64,000 bases of DNA from NCBI RefSeq assembly GCF_001647285.1, contig NZ_LRML01000005.1, forward strand, positions 310,001 to 374,000, in the 5' to 3' direction. The translations under genes were made by a program, and so were the position numbers. The stretch comes from Rufibacter roseus. GTDB taxonomy: Bacteria > Bacteroidota > Bacteroidia > Cytophagales > Hymenobacteraceae. This document shows positions 42,238 through 50,113 of the stretch, piece after piece (the first letter of the stretch is position 1; each line of letters starts with the position of its first letter). Under the pieces are notes generated by a model. That model saw only the letters and a list, made by a program, of their open reading frames with translations. It did not search any database and had not been told where the DNA came from.

Positions 42238-42816
42238 ATGAAAAAACTATTGCTTTACTTTTTTGGCTTACTTGTGCTAGTGTCGCAGAGCTCTTGCGGT
42301 TATAACACCATGGTAGAACTTGACGAACAGGTATCGGGTCAGTGGGGTCAGGTGCAAACAGTATATCAACGCCGTGCCGATCTAGTTGGAAATTTAGTAG
42401 CTACTGTGAAGGGAGCAGCTAATTTTGAAAAAAGCACACTTGAATCTGTTGTACAAGCACGCGCCCAAGCCACTAGTATCAATTTTAATGCTGATGAACT
42501 TACTCCAGAGAACATTCAGAAATTCCAAGCGGCACAGTCACAGTTAAATGGCTCTCTTTCAAGATTAATAGCTTCCGTAGAGGCTTATCCAGATTTAAAA
42601 GCTAACCAAAATTTTGTTGAGCTACAGGCCCAATTGGAGGGAATGGAAAATAGAATTGCTGTTGAGCGGCAAAAATTCAACCAAGCCGTGCAACAGTACA
42701 ACACTTACATCCGCTCTTTCCCTAGAAATATGTACGCTGGCTGGTTTGACTTTGAGAAGAAGGGATATTTTGAGGCCGAGGCCGGTTCCCAAAACGCGCC
42801 GAAGGTAGAGTTTTAA
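42238..42816 (+). CDS. lemA: LemA-family lipoprotein
   Basis: 192 residues. Lipobox VSQSSCGYN, then the LemA signature GYNTMVELDEQVSGQWGQVQTVYQRRADLVGNLV and a helical bundle. LemA proteins are cell-envelope proteins of unclear function, nearly always paired with TPM-domain genes, as here with two downstream. A 7-bp-period array starts at the stop codon. Confidence 0.93.
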   Translation: MKKLLLYFFGLLVLVSQSSCGYNTMVELDEQVSGQWGQVQTVYQRRADLVGNLVATVKGAANFEKSTLESVVQARAQATSINFNADELTPENIQKFQAAQSQLNGSLSRLIASVEAYPDLKANQNFVELQAQLEGMENRIAVERQKFNQAVQQYNTYIRSFPRNMYAGWFDFEKKGYFEAEAGSQNAPKVEF

Positions 42817-42857
42817 CGACACAAGACGCTAGACACAAGACATTAGATTTAAGATTC
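42816..42857 (+). repeat. 7-bp-period array 7 (wAGAnnn)
   Basis: ACGACAC, AAGACGC, TAGACAC, AAGACAT, TAGATTT, AAGATTC: six exact 7-bp units starting on the last base of the lemA stop codon. Confidence 0.75.
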
Positions 42858-42915
42858 TGAAGTTTTGCGCTACTCTCATTTGTAATGCAGGTCTTCCTGC
42901 TTTGCTCTAGTGTAT

Positions 42916-42951
42916 GTTTTAGGGCTATTTTCTTAAAAACAGCCCTAAAAC
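42916..42951. repeat. 36-bp palindromic element, copy 21 of 27
   Basis: GTTTTAGGGCTA...AGCCCTAAAAC, 15 of 16 arm positions paired, between lemA and the first TPM gene. Confidence 0.9.
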
Positions 42952-42957
42952 GCATCC

Positions 42958-42992
42958 ATTTCTAATTCCTAATTTTTAATTTCAAATTAAAC
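42958..42992 (+). repeat. 7-bp-period array 8 (ATTnnnA)
   Basis: ATTTCTA, ATTCCTA, ATTTTTA, ATTTCAA, ATTAAAC: five exact units, ending 4 bp before the ATG of the first TPM gene, thus covering its leader. Confidence 0.7.
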
Positions 42993-42996
42993 CAGG

Positions 42997-43452
42997 ATGC
43001 CCCGCGACGTAATCACTGAAACCGACGAAGCCCAAATTGTGGCAGCCATTCAGGAGGCTGAGGGCAACACCTCAGGTGAAATAAGGGTGCACATTGAAGA
43101 CACCTGCGAGGGAGAAGTGCTAGACCGAGCCGCACAGGTGTTTGCGTACCTGCACATGCACCAGACCAAGCTCCGCAACGGCGTTTTGTTTTACGTGGCC
43201 ATGAAGAGCCATAAGTTTGCCGTTCTAGGCGACGCTGGTATTAATGCCGTTGTCCCCAAAGACTTTTGGCAGGAAATAAACAAAGTGGTGATTGCTGAAT
43301 TCAAGCAGGGTAACTATGCCGATGGACTGAGCAAAGGAATAAAAATGGCCGGAGAGCAGCTCAAAAGCTATTTCCCGTACGCCGGCGACCACAAAGACAT
43401 CAACGAACTATCTGATGATATTTCCTTCGGAAGTTCAATGAACGATAAATAA
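42997..43452 (+). CDS. TPM-domain protein (short, soluble)
   Basis: 151 residues, a TPM-domain protein without signal peptide or membrane segment (AAIQEAEGNTSGEIRVHIEDTC, FYVAMKSHKFAVLGDAGINAVVP, FKQGNYADGLSKGIKMAGEQL). TPM domains are associated with photosystem repair in plants and with membrane or envelope maintenance in bacteria. Located between lemA and the larger TPM gene, with a 5-bp gap to the latter. Confidence 0.9.
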   Translation: MPRDVITETDEAQIVAAIQEAEGNTSGEIRVHIEDTCEGEVLDRAAQVFAYLHMHQTKLRNGVLFYVAMKSHKFAVLGDAGINAVVPKDFWQEINKVVIAEFKQGNYADGLSKGIKMAGEQLKSYFPYAGDHKDINELSDDISFGSSMNDK

Positions 43453-43457
43453 GCAGC

Positions 43458-44258
43458 ATGAGAGATAAGATTTGGCTTTTAGGTGTAGTGCTTTGGCTGT
43501 GGTCAGGGGTTGTTACTGCTCAAAACACAAACAAAGACTTTCCACCCAGGCCCAACCCACCTCGTCTGGTTAACGATCTGGCTGACATATTAAGCCCGCA
43601 GGAGGAACAGGCGCTGGAGCAGAAGCTGGTGAATTATAATGACAGCACCTCCACTCAAATAGCCATTGTCAATCTCACCTCCATTGGCCCCTATGATATT
43701 TCAGATTATGCTTTCAGGCTGGCAGAGCAATGGGGCATTGGCCAGCAAGGCAAAAACAACGGTATTCTAATCATCACGGCCGTAAATGAACGGAAAGTGT
43801 TCATTGCCACCGGCTACGGCATGGAAGGCGTAGTACCCGACGCTATTGCCAAACGCATTACCGAGTACACCATTAAACCCGAATATCAGCAAGGCAACTA
43901 CTACGCCGGCCTAGAAAAAGGCACCAGCTTTATCATAGACGTAGCCAGTGGCGAATATAAAGCGGACCCTCGTGCCCGCCAAGGCCAAGGCGAGGGCGGA
44001 TTCAACATGCTGTGGGTGGTCATTGGCGTCATGATTCTGATCTTCATCATTAGCCGTAGGGGCGGTGGTGGCCGGGGCGGCAGACGCGGCGGCATGCGCA
44101 CCTTAGGTGGGCCATTCTTCCCGCCGGTTATCTTCGGCGACTTCTCTGGTGGCCGGGGCGTCTTTGGCGGCGGTGGAGGTTTTGGTGGAGGCGGAGGCGG
44201 CTTCGGTGGGTTTGGCGGCGGAAGCTTTGGCGGTGGTGGCGCCGGCTCCAGCTGGTAA
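43458..44258 (+). CDS. TPM-domain membrane protein with Gly-rich tail (YgcG-like)
   Basis: 266 residues. Signal peptide (GVVLWLWSGVVTAQ), periplasmic TPM domain (LVNDLADILSPQEEQALEQKL, QIAIVNLTSI, GYGMEGVVPDAIAKRI), one membrane helix (MLWVVIGVMILIFII) and a cytoplasmic Arg/Gly-rich tail ending in FGGGGGG-type repeats. This is the usual third member of the LemA-TPM-TPM operon in Bacteroidota. Confidence 0.93.
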   Translation: MRDKIWLLGVVLWLWSGVVTAQNTNKDFPPRPNPPRLVNDLADILSPQEEQALEQKLVNYNDSTSTQIAIVNLTSIGPYDISDYAFRLAEQWGIGQQGKNNGILIITAVNERKVFIATGYGMEGVVPDAIAKRITEYTIKPEYQQGNYYAGLEKGTSFIIDVASGEYKADPRARQGQGEGGFNMLWVVIGVMILIFIISRRGGGGRGGRRGGMRTLGGPFFPPVIFGDFSGGRGVFGGGGGFGGGGGGFGGFGGGSFGGGGAGSSW

Positions 44259-44262
44259 GTCC

Positions 44263-44304
44263 AGTGAACAGTAAGTAGTGAGCAGTAACCAGTAAAGAGT
44301 GTTA
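44263..44304 (+). repeat. 7-bp-period array 9 (AGTnnnn)
   Basis: AGTGAAC, AGTAAGT, AGTGAGC, AGTAACC, AGTAAAG, AGTGTTA: six exact units, 4 bp after the stop of the Gly-rich TPM gene. Confidence 0.75.
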
Positions 44305-44390
44305 TTGAGCAGTGGTTAAATAGAAATAAACTCGAGGCAACGCTCCCACTGTTTACATGTTTACCCTTTGACACGGAGCATAAAAATAGT

Positions 44391-44426
44391 GTTTTGGCTA
44401 TGTTTTTCGGAAATAAAGGCTAAAAC
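44391..44426. repeat. 36-bp palindromic element, copy 22 of 27
   Basis: GTTTTGGCTATG...AAGGCTAAAAC, in a convergent gap. Confidence 0.85.
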
Positions 44427-44613
44427 GGCATTTCTATAAAGTTCCTATGCGCGAGACTACTGCATAGTCGGGTCATAAAAGGGAGCGCAAGAGTGAAGTT
44501 TTTCTCTTTCTGTTTTCCCTATAAGATTGAGTTCCGGAGGGGCGGAAGTAGTAGGCTCTCTTCCGCTGAGTAGTTCAAAAAATAGCTCAATTCCCTTAAG
44601 CACGCACTACCTA

Positions 44614-44658
44614 AAGCAGCGAGGCCGGAGTTACTGTGTAACACCGGCCTCGCTGCTT
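44614..44658. terminator. Hairpin after the TraB/GumN gene
   Basis: AAGCAGCGAGGCCGG and its perfect 15-bp complement, with an inner TTAC/GTAA pair. Only a weak T run follows on either strand. Confidence 0.6.
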
Positions 44659-44671
44659 GTAATAAGTACTC

Positions 44672-45580
44672 TTACAGCACTGGCTCCACCTTATAACCTT
44701 GTTGGCGCAGCAGCTCAATTAAACCGGTATCACCTGGCAGGTGCGCTGCCCCTACGGCCACAAAAGAGCGAGTCTCCTGCATCTGCCTCAACAAAGGAGT
44801 CAACCACTTCTTGTTTCGCTCATCTAGTAGCAATTCCTGTGAGTCTTCGGGTCCTCTCTGTGAAGCAATTAAGCTATACAACCCTTCCAGGTCTTCTTGC
44901 TGATAAAGGTCTAACATCTTACGCATAAGATGGCGCTGGCGGTCAAACTGCTTTACGTTGTTTAGCAACTGCGTAGCCTGCGTCTCTAACGTTGACTGAT
45001 CAAAAAGCGCTATCTGCTCTTGTGGCGTTTCTAGTACAGAAATATTTTTATGCCATTTCTTTGCCAGATTAAGCAACTCCAAATCATATGACTCAGGGGC
45101 GTACCCCAATAGCTTTGGATATAATAAGAGCTGCCCTAAAAAGCCCGGCTTAATAAACCGGAACTGATCCATATTTTTCTCTAGTGTATCATGCACAAAC
45201 TGGCTCAGAAGCGAATAATCTTGTGGAGTCATTAAAGACTCTATAGATTTGTTCATGCGCATAGCTTTAGAAAGACCACGAGTTAGCTCAGGACTATCTA
45301 AATCTACCTCAAAAACAACCGTTTCGGATTTCATCATCTTTTGTTTTACCTTACCAGGCATAACAAATTCCTCTTTGGGCACCAAGTGAAAGGTTCCGAA
45401 CAGGTAAGAAGTTTTGATACCTTTTCCGCTCACTTTCCAAAGTAACGACTGGGGCTTAGCAACTGGCTCACCGCAAACACCTTTGGCAGGAGACACCAAT
45501 CCTAGACAAAGGAAAAAGCAAAGAGCTGAGAAAAAGGCGCTGCTATACGAACTCATTGTTATAAGGTTACAATTCTTCAT
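44672..45580 (-). CDS. TraB/GumN-family protein
   Basis: 302 residues from ATG 45580; ATG 45556 also fits and gives a neater signal peptide (SSAFFSALCFFLCLGLVSPAKG). TraB/GumN features: KGIKTSYLFGTFHLVPKEEF near the start and AVGAAHLPGDTGLIELLRQQGYKVEPV at the end, including the conserved Gly-x-x-His. Related to Tiki-type proteins, possible metal-dependent proteases; the bacterial function is unproven. Confidence 0.88.
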   Translation of the reverse strand: MKNCNLITMSSYSSAFFSALCFFLCLGLVSPAKGVCGEPVAKPQSLLWKVSGKGIKTSYLFGTFHLVPKEEFVMPGKVKQKMMKSETVVFEVDLDSPELTRGLSKAMRMNKSIESLMTPQDYSLLSQFVHDTLEKNMDQFRFIKPGFLGQLLLYPKLLGYAPESYDLELLNLAKKWHKNISVLETPQEQIALFDQSTLETQATQLLNNVKQFDRQRHLMRKMLDLYQQEDLEGLYSLIASQRGPEDSQELLLDERNKKWLTPLLRQMQETRSFVAVGAAHLPGDTGLIELLRQQGYKVEPVL

Positions 45581-45760
45581 CAAAAATATGAGTTTTTTAC
45601 TTGCGTACCTCAACGTGGAATAGGCTTTTTTTAAATATATCGAAAAGTTATTTAAAAAGTCTAACTATTTGCAGACAAAGTATTTATATAGTTTCTTTAA
45701 TATTCTAAAGATCCTGAAGCTTTCTTTACAAAATACAAATACCTTATTTGACAAAAATTC

Positions 45761-47002
45761 ATGAACCGCACCCATACCTCCTCTGCTCCGTCGGCTAAAA
45801 TTCTAAATACAGCCGTTATTGTGGCTGCACTAGGCTATTTTGTAGACATATATGACTTGGTCTTGTTCAGTATAGTGCGCATAGCTAGTTTGCAAGACTT
45901 GGGTATAACCTCCCCTGAACGATTATTAGAAGACGGAGTCAGACTTATAAATATGCAAATGACCGGTATGCTGCTGGGCGGTATTTTATGGGGCATATTA
46001 GGCGACAAACGCGGACGTATTTCGGTATTGTTTGGCTCTATATTCTTGTACTCTTCCGCTAACATAGCCAATGGTTTTGTTTCTGATATTGATACTTATG
46101 CCTGGCTTAGATTTATTGCCGGCATTGGTCTGGCCGGAGAACTGGGAGCGGGCATTACCTTGGTAACGGAGGTGCTACCTAAAGAAAAAAGAGGCTACGG
46201 AACAACCATTGTGGCATCGGTGGGCATATCAGGGGCCATTCTGGCTGGCGTGATAGGCGAATACTTCCACTGGAGAACCGCCTATTTTGTGGGCGGCGGT
46301 TTGGGCATGTTGCTGCTCTTGCTCCGCATTGGCGTGTATGAGTCAGGCATGTTCTCTCGCACCAAAAGCCAAGATGTGTCTAGAGGCAATTTTCTGAGTC
46401 TTTTCACCAACCGTACCCGCTTCTTCAAGTACCTCAAGTGCATTCTCATTGGCTTGCCCATTTGGTTTGTGGTGGGTGTGCTTATTACTTTTTCGCCAGA
46501 AATTAGCCAGACTCTTAACACGGCCGCTCCTATTTCCGCAGCTAAGGGAATAGCTTTCTCATACTTCGGGCTTACCCTTGGAGATGTAGCCAGTGGCTTA
46601 TTAAGTCAGAAACTAAAAAGCCGTAAGCGGGTCGTAGTGCTGTTTCTGTTCTTGCTCAGTGGCATTATAGCGCTGTACCTTTTGGCACATGGCGCCAGTG
46701 AGACTTACTTCTACGCTTTGTGTGTGGCACTGGGCTTTGGCGGCGGTTACTGGGCAGTTTTTGTGACCATAGCGGCTGAGCAGTTCGGCACCAATATTAG
46801 GGCTACGGTTACCACCACCGTACCTAATTTTGTGCGGGGCGCGGTGGTCATCCTTACGCTCTCTTTCAAATGGCTGCGCGATGATCTGGGCTTATTAGAA
46901 ACGGCAGCGGTATTGGGAGCAGCTACTATTGTTATTGCGCTGGCGTCTATACTCACTTTGCCTGAGAGCTTCAGCAAAGACTTAGACTATCATGAGGAGT
47001 AG
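45761..47002 (+). CDS. MFS transporter
   Basis: 413 residues, 12 predicted helices in two halves with a central loop at about 200-220. The loop 2-3 motif GDKRGR and the FVDIYDLVLFSIVR start place it in the sugar/metabolite:H+ symporter group. A second-half counterpart is LSQKLKSRKR. Substrate not predictable; neighbours give no hint. ATG start, no clear Shine-Dalgarno. Confidence 0.88.
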   Translation: MNRTHTSSAPSAKILNTAVIVAALGYFVDIYDLVLFSIVRIASLQDLGITSPERLLEDGVRLINMQMTGMLLGGILWGILGDKRGRISVLFGSIFLYSSANIANGFVSDIDTYAWLRFIAGIGLAGELGAGITLVTEVLPKEKRGYGTTIVASVGISGAILAGVIGEYFHWRTAYFVGGGLGMLLLLLRIGVYESGMFSRTKSQDVSRGNFLSLFTNRTRFFKYLKCILIGLPIWFVVGVLITFSPEISQTLNTAAPISAAKGIAFSYFGLTLGDVASGLLSQKLKSRKRVVVLFLFLLSGIIALYLLAHGASETYFYALCVALGFGGGYWAVFVTIAAEQFGTNIRATVTTTVPNFVRGAVVILTLSFKWLRDDLGLLETAAVLGAATIVIALASILTLPESFSKDLDYHEE

Positions 47003-47004
47003 CT

Positions 47005-47040
47005 GTTTTTAGCCTATTTTTGGTAAACTAGGCCTATAAC
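47005..47040. repeat. 36-bp palindromic element, copy 23 of 27
   Basis: GTTTTTAGCCTA...TAGGCCTATAAC, filling most of the 40-bp gap between convergent genes. Confidence 0.83.
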
Positions 47041-47042
47041 GC

Positions 47043-47858
47043 TTATTTATTTTCTTTATTCATTTTAACCCTTACCGGTACAGTGTATTTCACAGATACC
47101 TTTTGCCCGCCTTGGCTGCCCGGGGTCCAGAGGGGCATAGAAAGGACCGCCTTCACACCTTTCTTGGCTAGGTTTTCGTCATTGGTGCGTACCACCTGCA
47201 CATGACCTACCTTCCCGTCTGGACCAACCACAAAGCTAATGATGACCTCACTGCCTTCTTTTAATTGTCTGAAGGTGAAGACAGGATTCAGCTTCCCGTT
47301 CAAAAATTTGAACATGGCTTCTTGGCCACCCGGAAACTGGGGCATTACCTCCAGAGGATAATAGGTTACTTCATCGCCGCTTTCATCAAAGCAGTGGCCT
47401 TCTACCAATTCATCCTCAGAATATACATCGTGCCGTTTTAGTTGAGCATTGGAGTGGTAAGATCTAGTATCGCCCTGCAACTTTCCGTTAGAATAGTTCC
47501 TAACCATTTGAAGCTGGCCGTTTTCATACCACAGTTCAGCTTTCCGAGTTAACTGGCCTTTGTAATAATAAGCTCTATATTTTATTTGTCCGTTCTGGTA
47601 CCATGTGGTGGTTAAGCCATCTCTGACAGAATCCAGCTTACTATAATTGATTTCCTGATAGGGCAACCCGTTGATATAATAATCTTTTATAATGCCTCTT
47701 CCGGTGGAGGGCTCAGTTACCTGCTTCATCCTATAGTATACCGCCTCCCTTTCCGGAACCTCTTCAAAATTTGAATTCAGAAAAAGAACGGAATCAGTTT
47801 GGCTAAGGCAGGTGACGGTGGCGCACAACCACAGACATAAGGTTAAAAGTATTTTCAA
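47043..47858 (-). CDS. MORN-repeat protein with TonB C-terminal-like domain
   Basis: 271 residues. Signal peptide (ILLTLCLWLCATVTCLSQ). The middle carries YwqK/MORN-2-type repeats (YQNGQIKYRAYYYKGQLTRKAELWYENGQLQ). The last ~95 residues are a TonB C-terminal-like domain (VISFVVGPDGKVGHVQVVRTND, LSMPLWTPGSQGGQKVSV). It lacks the N-terminal anchor and proline linker of a classical TonB and so is probably a periplasmic relative. Confidence 0.85.
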   Translation of the reverse strand: MKILLTLCLWLCATVTCLSQTDSVLFLNSNFEEVPEREAVYYRMKQVTEPSTGRGIIKDYYINGLPYQEINYSKLDSVRDGLTTTWYQNGQIKYRAYYYKGQLTRKAELWYENGQLQMVRNYSNGKLQGDTRSYHSNAQLKRHDVYSEDELVEGHCFDESGDEVTYYPLEVMPQFPGGQEAMFKFLNGKLNPVFTFRQLKEGSEVIISFVVGPDGKVGHVQVVRTNDENLAKKGVKAVLSMPLWTPGSQGGQKVSVKYTVPVRVKMNKENK

Positions 47859-47961
47859 GGCAATGTTTCTTCCTTCACAAATTCTTACGAAGCTTAGGCA
47901 ATGGCACCTTTTGCTTTATTTTATGTTGTAATGAATAGCAAGATAAAGATTAATTTTGAGG

Positions 47962-48267
47962 ATGATTCTTTTTAACGAGACAGTAAGTATAGAGAACGCC
48001 GTTGCCGCCGAGTGGTTAGAGTGGATGAAAGAAACCCATATACCAGAGGTAATGGCCACCACTTTTTTTGTAAAATACCAGATAGCCAAAGTAATGGAAG
48101 AGGAAGACACCGGCGGCACCACCTTTGCCGTGCAGTACTTCGCCCGCCATATGGACGACCTGCTAGAGTACCACCGCGACCATGATCAGAATATGCAGGC
48201 AAAAATGCAAGCTAAATACGCCGGCAAATACGCCGCTTTCAGAACCGTACTGGAAGTCATTGAATAA
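47962..48267 (+). CDS. DUF4286 family protein
   Basis: 101 residues from ATG 47962 (an upstream TTG is less likely). The start MILFNETVSIENAVAAEWLEWM and FAVQYFARHMDDLLEYHRDH match DUF4286, small ferredoxin-like-fold proteins of unknown function in Bacteroidota. The last codons lie in a 7-bp-period array. Confidence 0.88.
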   Translation: MILFNETVSIENAVAAEWLEWMKETHIPEVMATTFFVKYQIAKVMEEEDTGGTTFAVQYFARHMDDLLEYHRDHDQNMQAKMQAKYAGKYAAFRTVLEVIE

Positions 48268-48306
48268 TGATCAATGAGTAATGAAAAATGATTAATGAAT
48301 CATAAA
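48258..48306 (+). repeat. 7-bp-period array 10 (nAATGAn)
   Basis: CATTGAA, TAATGAT, CAATGAG, TAATGAA, AAATGAT, TAATGAA, TCATAAA: seven exact units. The first contains the last codons of the DUF4286 gene and the second its stop. Confidence 0.75.
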
Positions 48307-48307
48307 T

Positions 48308-48347
48308 AAAACAGCCCGAAATCGCTTTTGCGATTTCGGGCTGTTTT
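48308..48347. terminator. Terminator between DUF4286 and GNAT genes
   Basis: AAAACAGCCCGAAATCGC / perfect 18-bp complement with TTTT loop, A- and T-tracts outside: bidirectional. Its right arm overlaps element copy 24. Confidence 0.93.
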
Positions 48348-48368
48348 CGTAAAAAGAGGCTTAAAACA
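48333..48368. repeat. 36-bp palindromic element, copy 24 of 27
   Basis: ATTTCGGGCTG...AGGCTTAAAAC. Its left part is shared with the strong terminator; the element is degenerate at its first base. Confidence 0.65.
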
Positions 48369-48391
48369 CGTTTACTGTTCTACTACCTCAA

Positions 48392-48433
48392 TTCATTAAT
48401 CATTTGTTAATGTCATTACTCATCCATCATTCA
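48392..48433 (-). repeat. 7-bp-period array 11, inverted partner of array 10
   Basis: TTCATTA, ATCATTT, GTTAATG, TCATTAC, TCATCCA, TCATTCA. In reverse complement it closely resembles array 10. It includes the stop codon of the GNAT gene. Confidence 0.72.
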
Positions 48434-48906
48434 AAAGCCTGTAGTTGGGCTTTGCTAAGGTTACAGTTGGTCCATTCCTCATCTAAATTTGCGCCAATAG
48501 AGCGGTAGAAATTAATGGCGGGGCCATTCCATTCCAGCACCTGCCACTTCATGCGTTGGTAGTTTCCTTCTTTGGCGGCCTCTACCACTGCCCTGAACAA
48601 CAAACGGCCAATGCCTCTCCGGCGGTGCCGCTCTGTTACCACAATATCTTCTAAGAACAGCATTTTGCCTTTCCAGGTGGAGTAGGCGGTGTAGTACAGG
48701 GCAATGGCCACAATGCCTTCCTCGGCAGAATCAGCCACATAGAATTCAAAAATAGATTTATCGCCGAAACCATCGCGCCGCATGTCTTCAATGGTATTGG
48801 TCACTTCATCAGGGGCTTTTTCGTACACGGCCAGTTCTACAATTAGGGCGTGTACTTGGGGCAGGTCGGCCTCGGTGCCTTTTCTAATGGTAACGGTTAA
48901 GCTCAT
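48427..48906 (-). CDS. GNAT-family N-acetyltransferase
   Basis: 159 residues, a single GNAT domain. Motif A is visible (LEDIVVTERHRRRGIGRLLFRAVVEAAKEGNY), with the RRGIG acetyl-CoA loop; motif B region WNGPAINFYRSIGA. It resembles diamine/thialysine acetyltransferases (SSAT type) in length and in the region WQVLEWNGPAINFY. Substrate uncertain. Confidence 0.92.
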   Translation of the reverse strand: MSLTVTIRKGTEADLPQVHALIVELAVYEKAPDEVTNTIEDMRRDGFGDKSIFEFYVADSAEEGIVAIALYYTAYSTWKGKMLFLEDIVVTERHRRRGIGRLLFRAVVEAAKEGNYQRMKWQVLEWNGPAINFYRSIGANLDEEWTNCNLSKAQLQAFE

Positions 48907-48952
48907 ATGTTCTCTAAACTAAATCAACTACAGGTTTCAAGCTGGCTAGAAG

Positions 48953-49063
48953 TTAGTCGCGCTTTGAATCACGTTTCTGCTGTTTCTCGGCCCGCTTCTC
49001 TTTTAACGATTTGGTGGCTTCTTTTTTGCCACTTTCTTTTGAGGGTGATTTTCCTTTTGCCAT
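48953..49063 (-). CDS. Small, highly basic Lys-rich protein
   Basis: 36 residues from ATG 49061-49063: MAKGKSPSKESGKKEATKSL, then KEKRAEKQQKRDSKRD. Of 36 residues, 16 are Lys or Arg; no hydrophobic core, so probably disordered and nucleic-acid binding. Its open frame with ATG and stop fits a type of tiny Lys-rich protein seen in many Bacteroidota genomes. Because of its size and biased composition, it could also be chance. Confidence 0.55.
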   Translation of the reverse strand: MAKGKSPSKESGKKEATKSLKEKRAEKQQKRDSKRD

Positions 49064-49357
49064 AACGGTACCGGTTTAGTTGAATTTACTCAATATACAA
49101 AACTATTCATGCAGGGCAACAGGCCCCGCCCCTAAATTTACCAGAATCACCTACCGCACCTCATTCTTTTTACCCTCCCTTTTCCTACCACTCACCTTAA
49201 AAATCTGCTCTCTGGCTTTTCTGCTTCATTTTTACAATGCTCCGGCTGCTATCATTGCCTCTCAATTACCGAAGCTCACTTTGGGACTTGCCTCCACTGA
49301 ATCAAAACACCTACCTCTAATAGAGCTGACAATTTCACCATAAATTTTGTACAACCT

Positions 49358-50059
49358 ATGCTTGACACCAGCAAAAAATTCTCATTGCTCACGTACTTTC
49401 TCTTCCTGCTTCTTGCCCTGCTTACCTTCTTCTGGGGGCAGCACTTGCTCCCAACTTTAACCGGCATCCGTCTCTTTGGTCCTTGGTCTATGGGTTTGCT
49501 GTTGCTGGGGCTTCCTTTTCTCTTGATTCAGCACCAGGCCAGGCTGCCGCAGATTTGGGAGCCCACCGTTAAAAACAAAGACCGGATCTGGATTCCGGTA
49601 ACCATTGGTTTAGCTTTTGGCGCCTTTGATGTGTTGGTAGCAAAGTTGATCCTGCACCCTGAGCCATACACGGAGCTTCCGCCGTTTCTGCAGCCTTTCC
49701 CTTATTCTCTGGGGCTGTATTTCTCCGGTGCGTTGTACGTAGAGGTGTTTTACAGGCTGGTTCCTATCACGTTGGTGCTTTGGCTGGAGCAGAAGATATG
49801 GAAGGGGAAATACGCCGGTGTCGCTTTCTGGACCATTGCTCTGCTGACTTCTCTGCGCGAGCCACTAGAACAGCTTTCTACCGGGGCGGCCTGGTTTATG
49901 ACTTATTCCTGCCTTGCTGGTTTCGCCTTTAACTTTTTGCAGGCTATTTACTACAGAAAAGCGGGCTTTCTGGCCAATTTACTGATTAGGCTTTCGCACT
50001 ACCTGTTATGGCACATTTTGCTAGGTATTTATGTGGAATACGTAGAGCTGGCTCCATAA
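49358..50059 (+). CDS. CPBP-like intramembrane protein
   Basis: 233 residues, six to seven hydrophobic helices. ALYVEVFYRLVPI resembles a degenerate CPBP (Abi) motif 1, lacking the double Glu; FAFNFLQAIYYRKAGFLANLLIRLSHYLLWH resembles motifs 2-3 with the conserved Asn and His. CPBP proteins include intramembrane proteases such as Rce1; the missing EE makes activity doubtful. It converges with the LytTR gene. Confidence 0.75.
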   Translation: MLDTSKKFSLLTYFLFLLLALLTFFWGQHLLPTLTGIRLFGPWSMGLLLLGLPFLLIQHQARLPQIWEPTVKNKDRIWIPVTIGLAFGAFDVLVAKLILHPEPYTELPPFLQPFPYSLGLYFSGALYVEVFYRLVPITLVLWLEQKIWKGKYAGVAFWTIALLTSLREPLEQLSTGAAWFMTYSCLAGFAFNFLQAIYYRKAGFLANLLIRLSHYLLWHILLGIYVEYVELAP

Positions 50060-50066
50060 AAGGTAT

Positions 50067-50113
50067 CTTTCCGTTTTCGGGCTGTTTTTATAAAAGCAGC
50101 GAAAACGGAAAGA
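50067..50113. terminator. Extended hairpin around a 36-bp-type element
   Basis: TCTTTCC before and GGAAAGA after element copy 25 extend its stem, filling the gap between convergent genes up to the LytTR stop. Confidence 0.65.
50073..50106. repeat. 36-bp-type palindromic element (34 bp), copy 25 of 27
   Basis: GTTTTCGGGCTG...AGCAGCGAAAAC, in a convergent gap with extended stem. Confidence 0.85.

Larger units (their letters stand above)
44259..44671. other. Convergent gap with array, element and hairpin
   Basis: 413 bp without an ORF on either strand: a 7-bp-period array (44263), a 36-bp element (44391), and a 15-bp-stem hairpin (44614) before the TraB/GumN stop. Confidence 0.6.

Noticed and set aside
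43901-44374. Minus-strand proline-rich ORF
   Set aside because: Antisense of the Gly-rich tail of the TPM protein.
49080-49343. Plus-strand ORF of 87 codons upstream of the CPBP-like gene
   Set aside because: Biased Leu/Ser/Thr composition, no domain or signal-peptide pattern, lies in a promoter region; probably chance.
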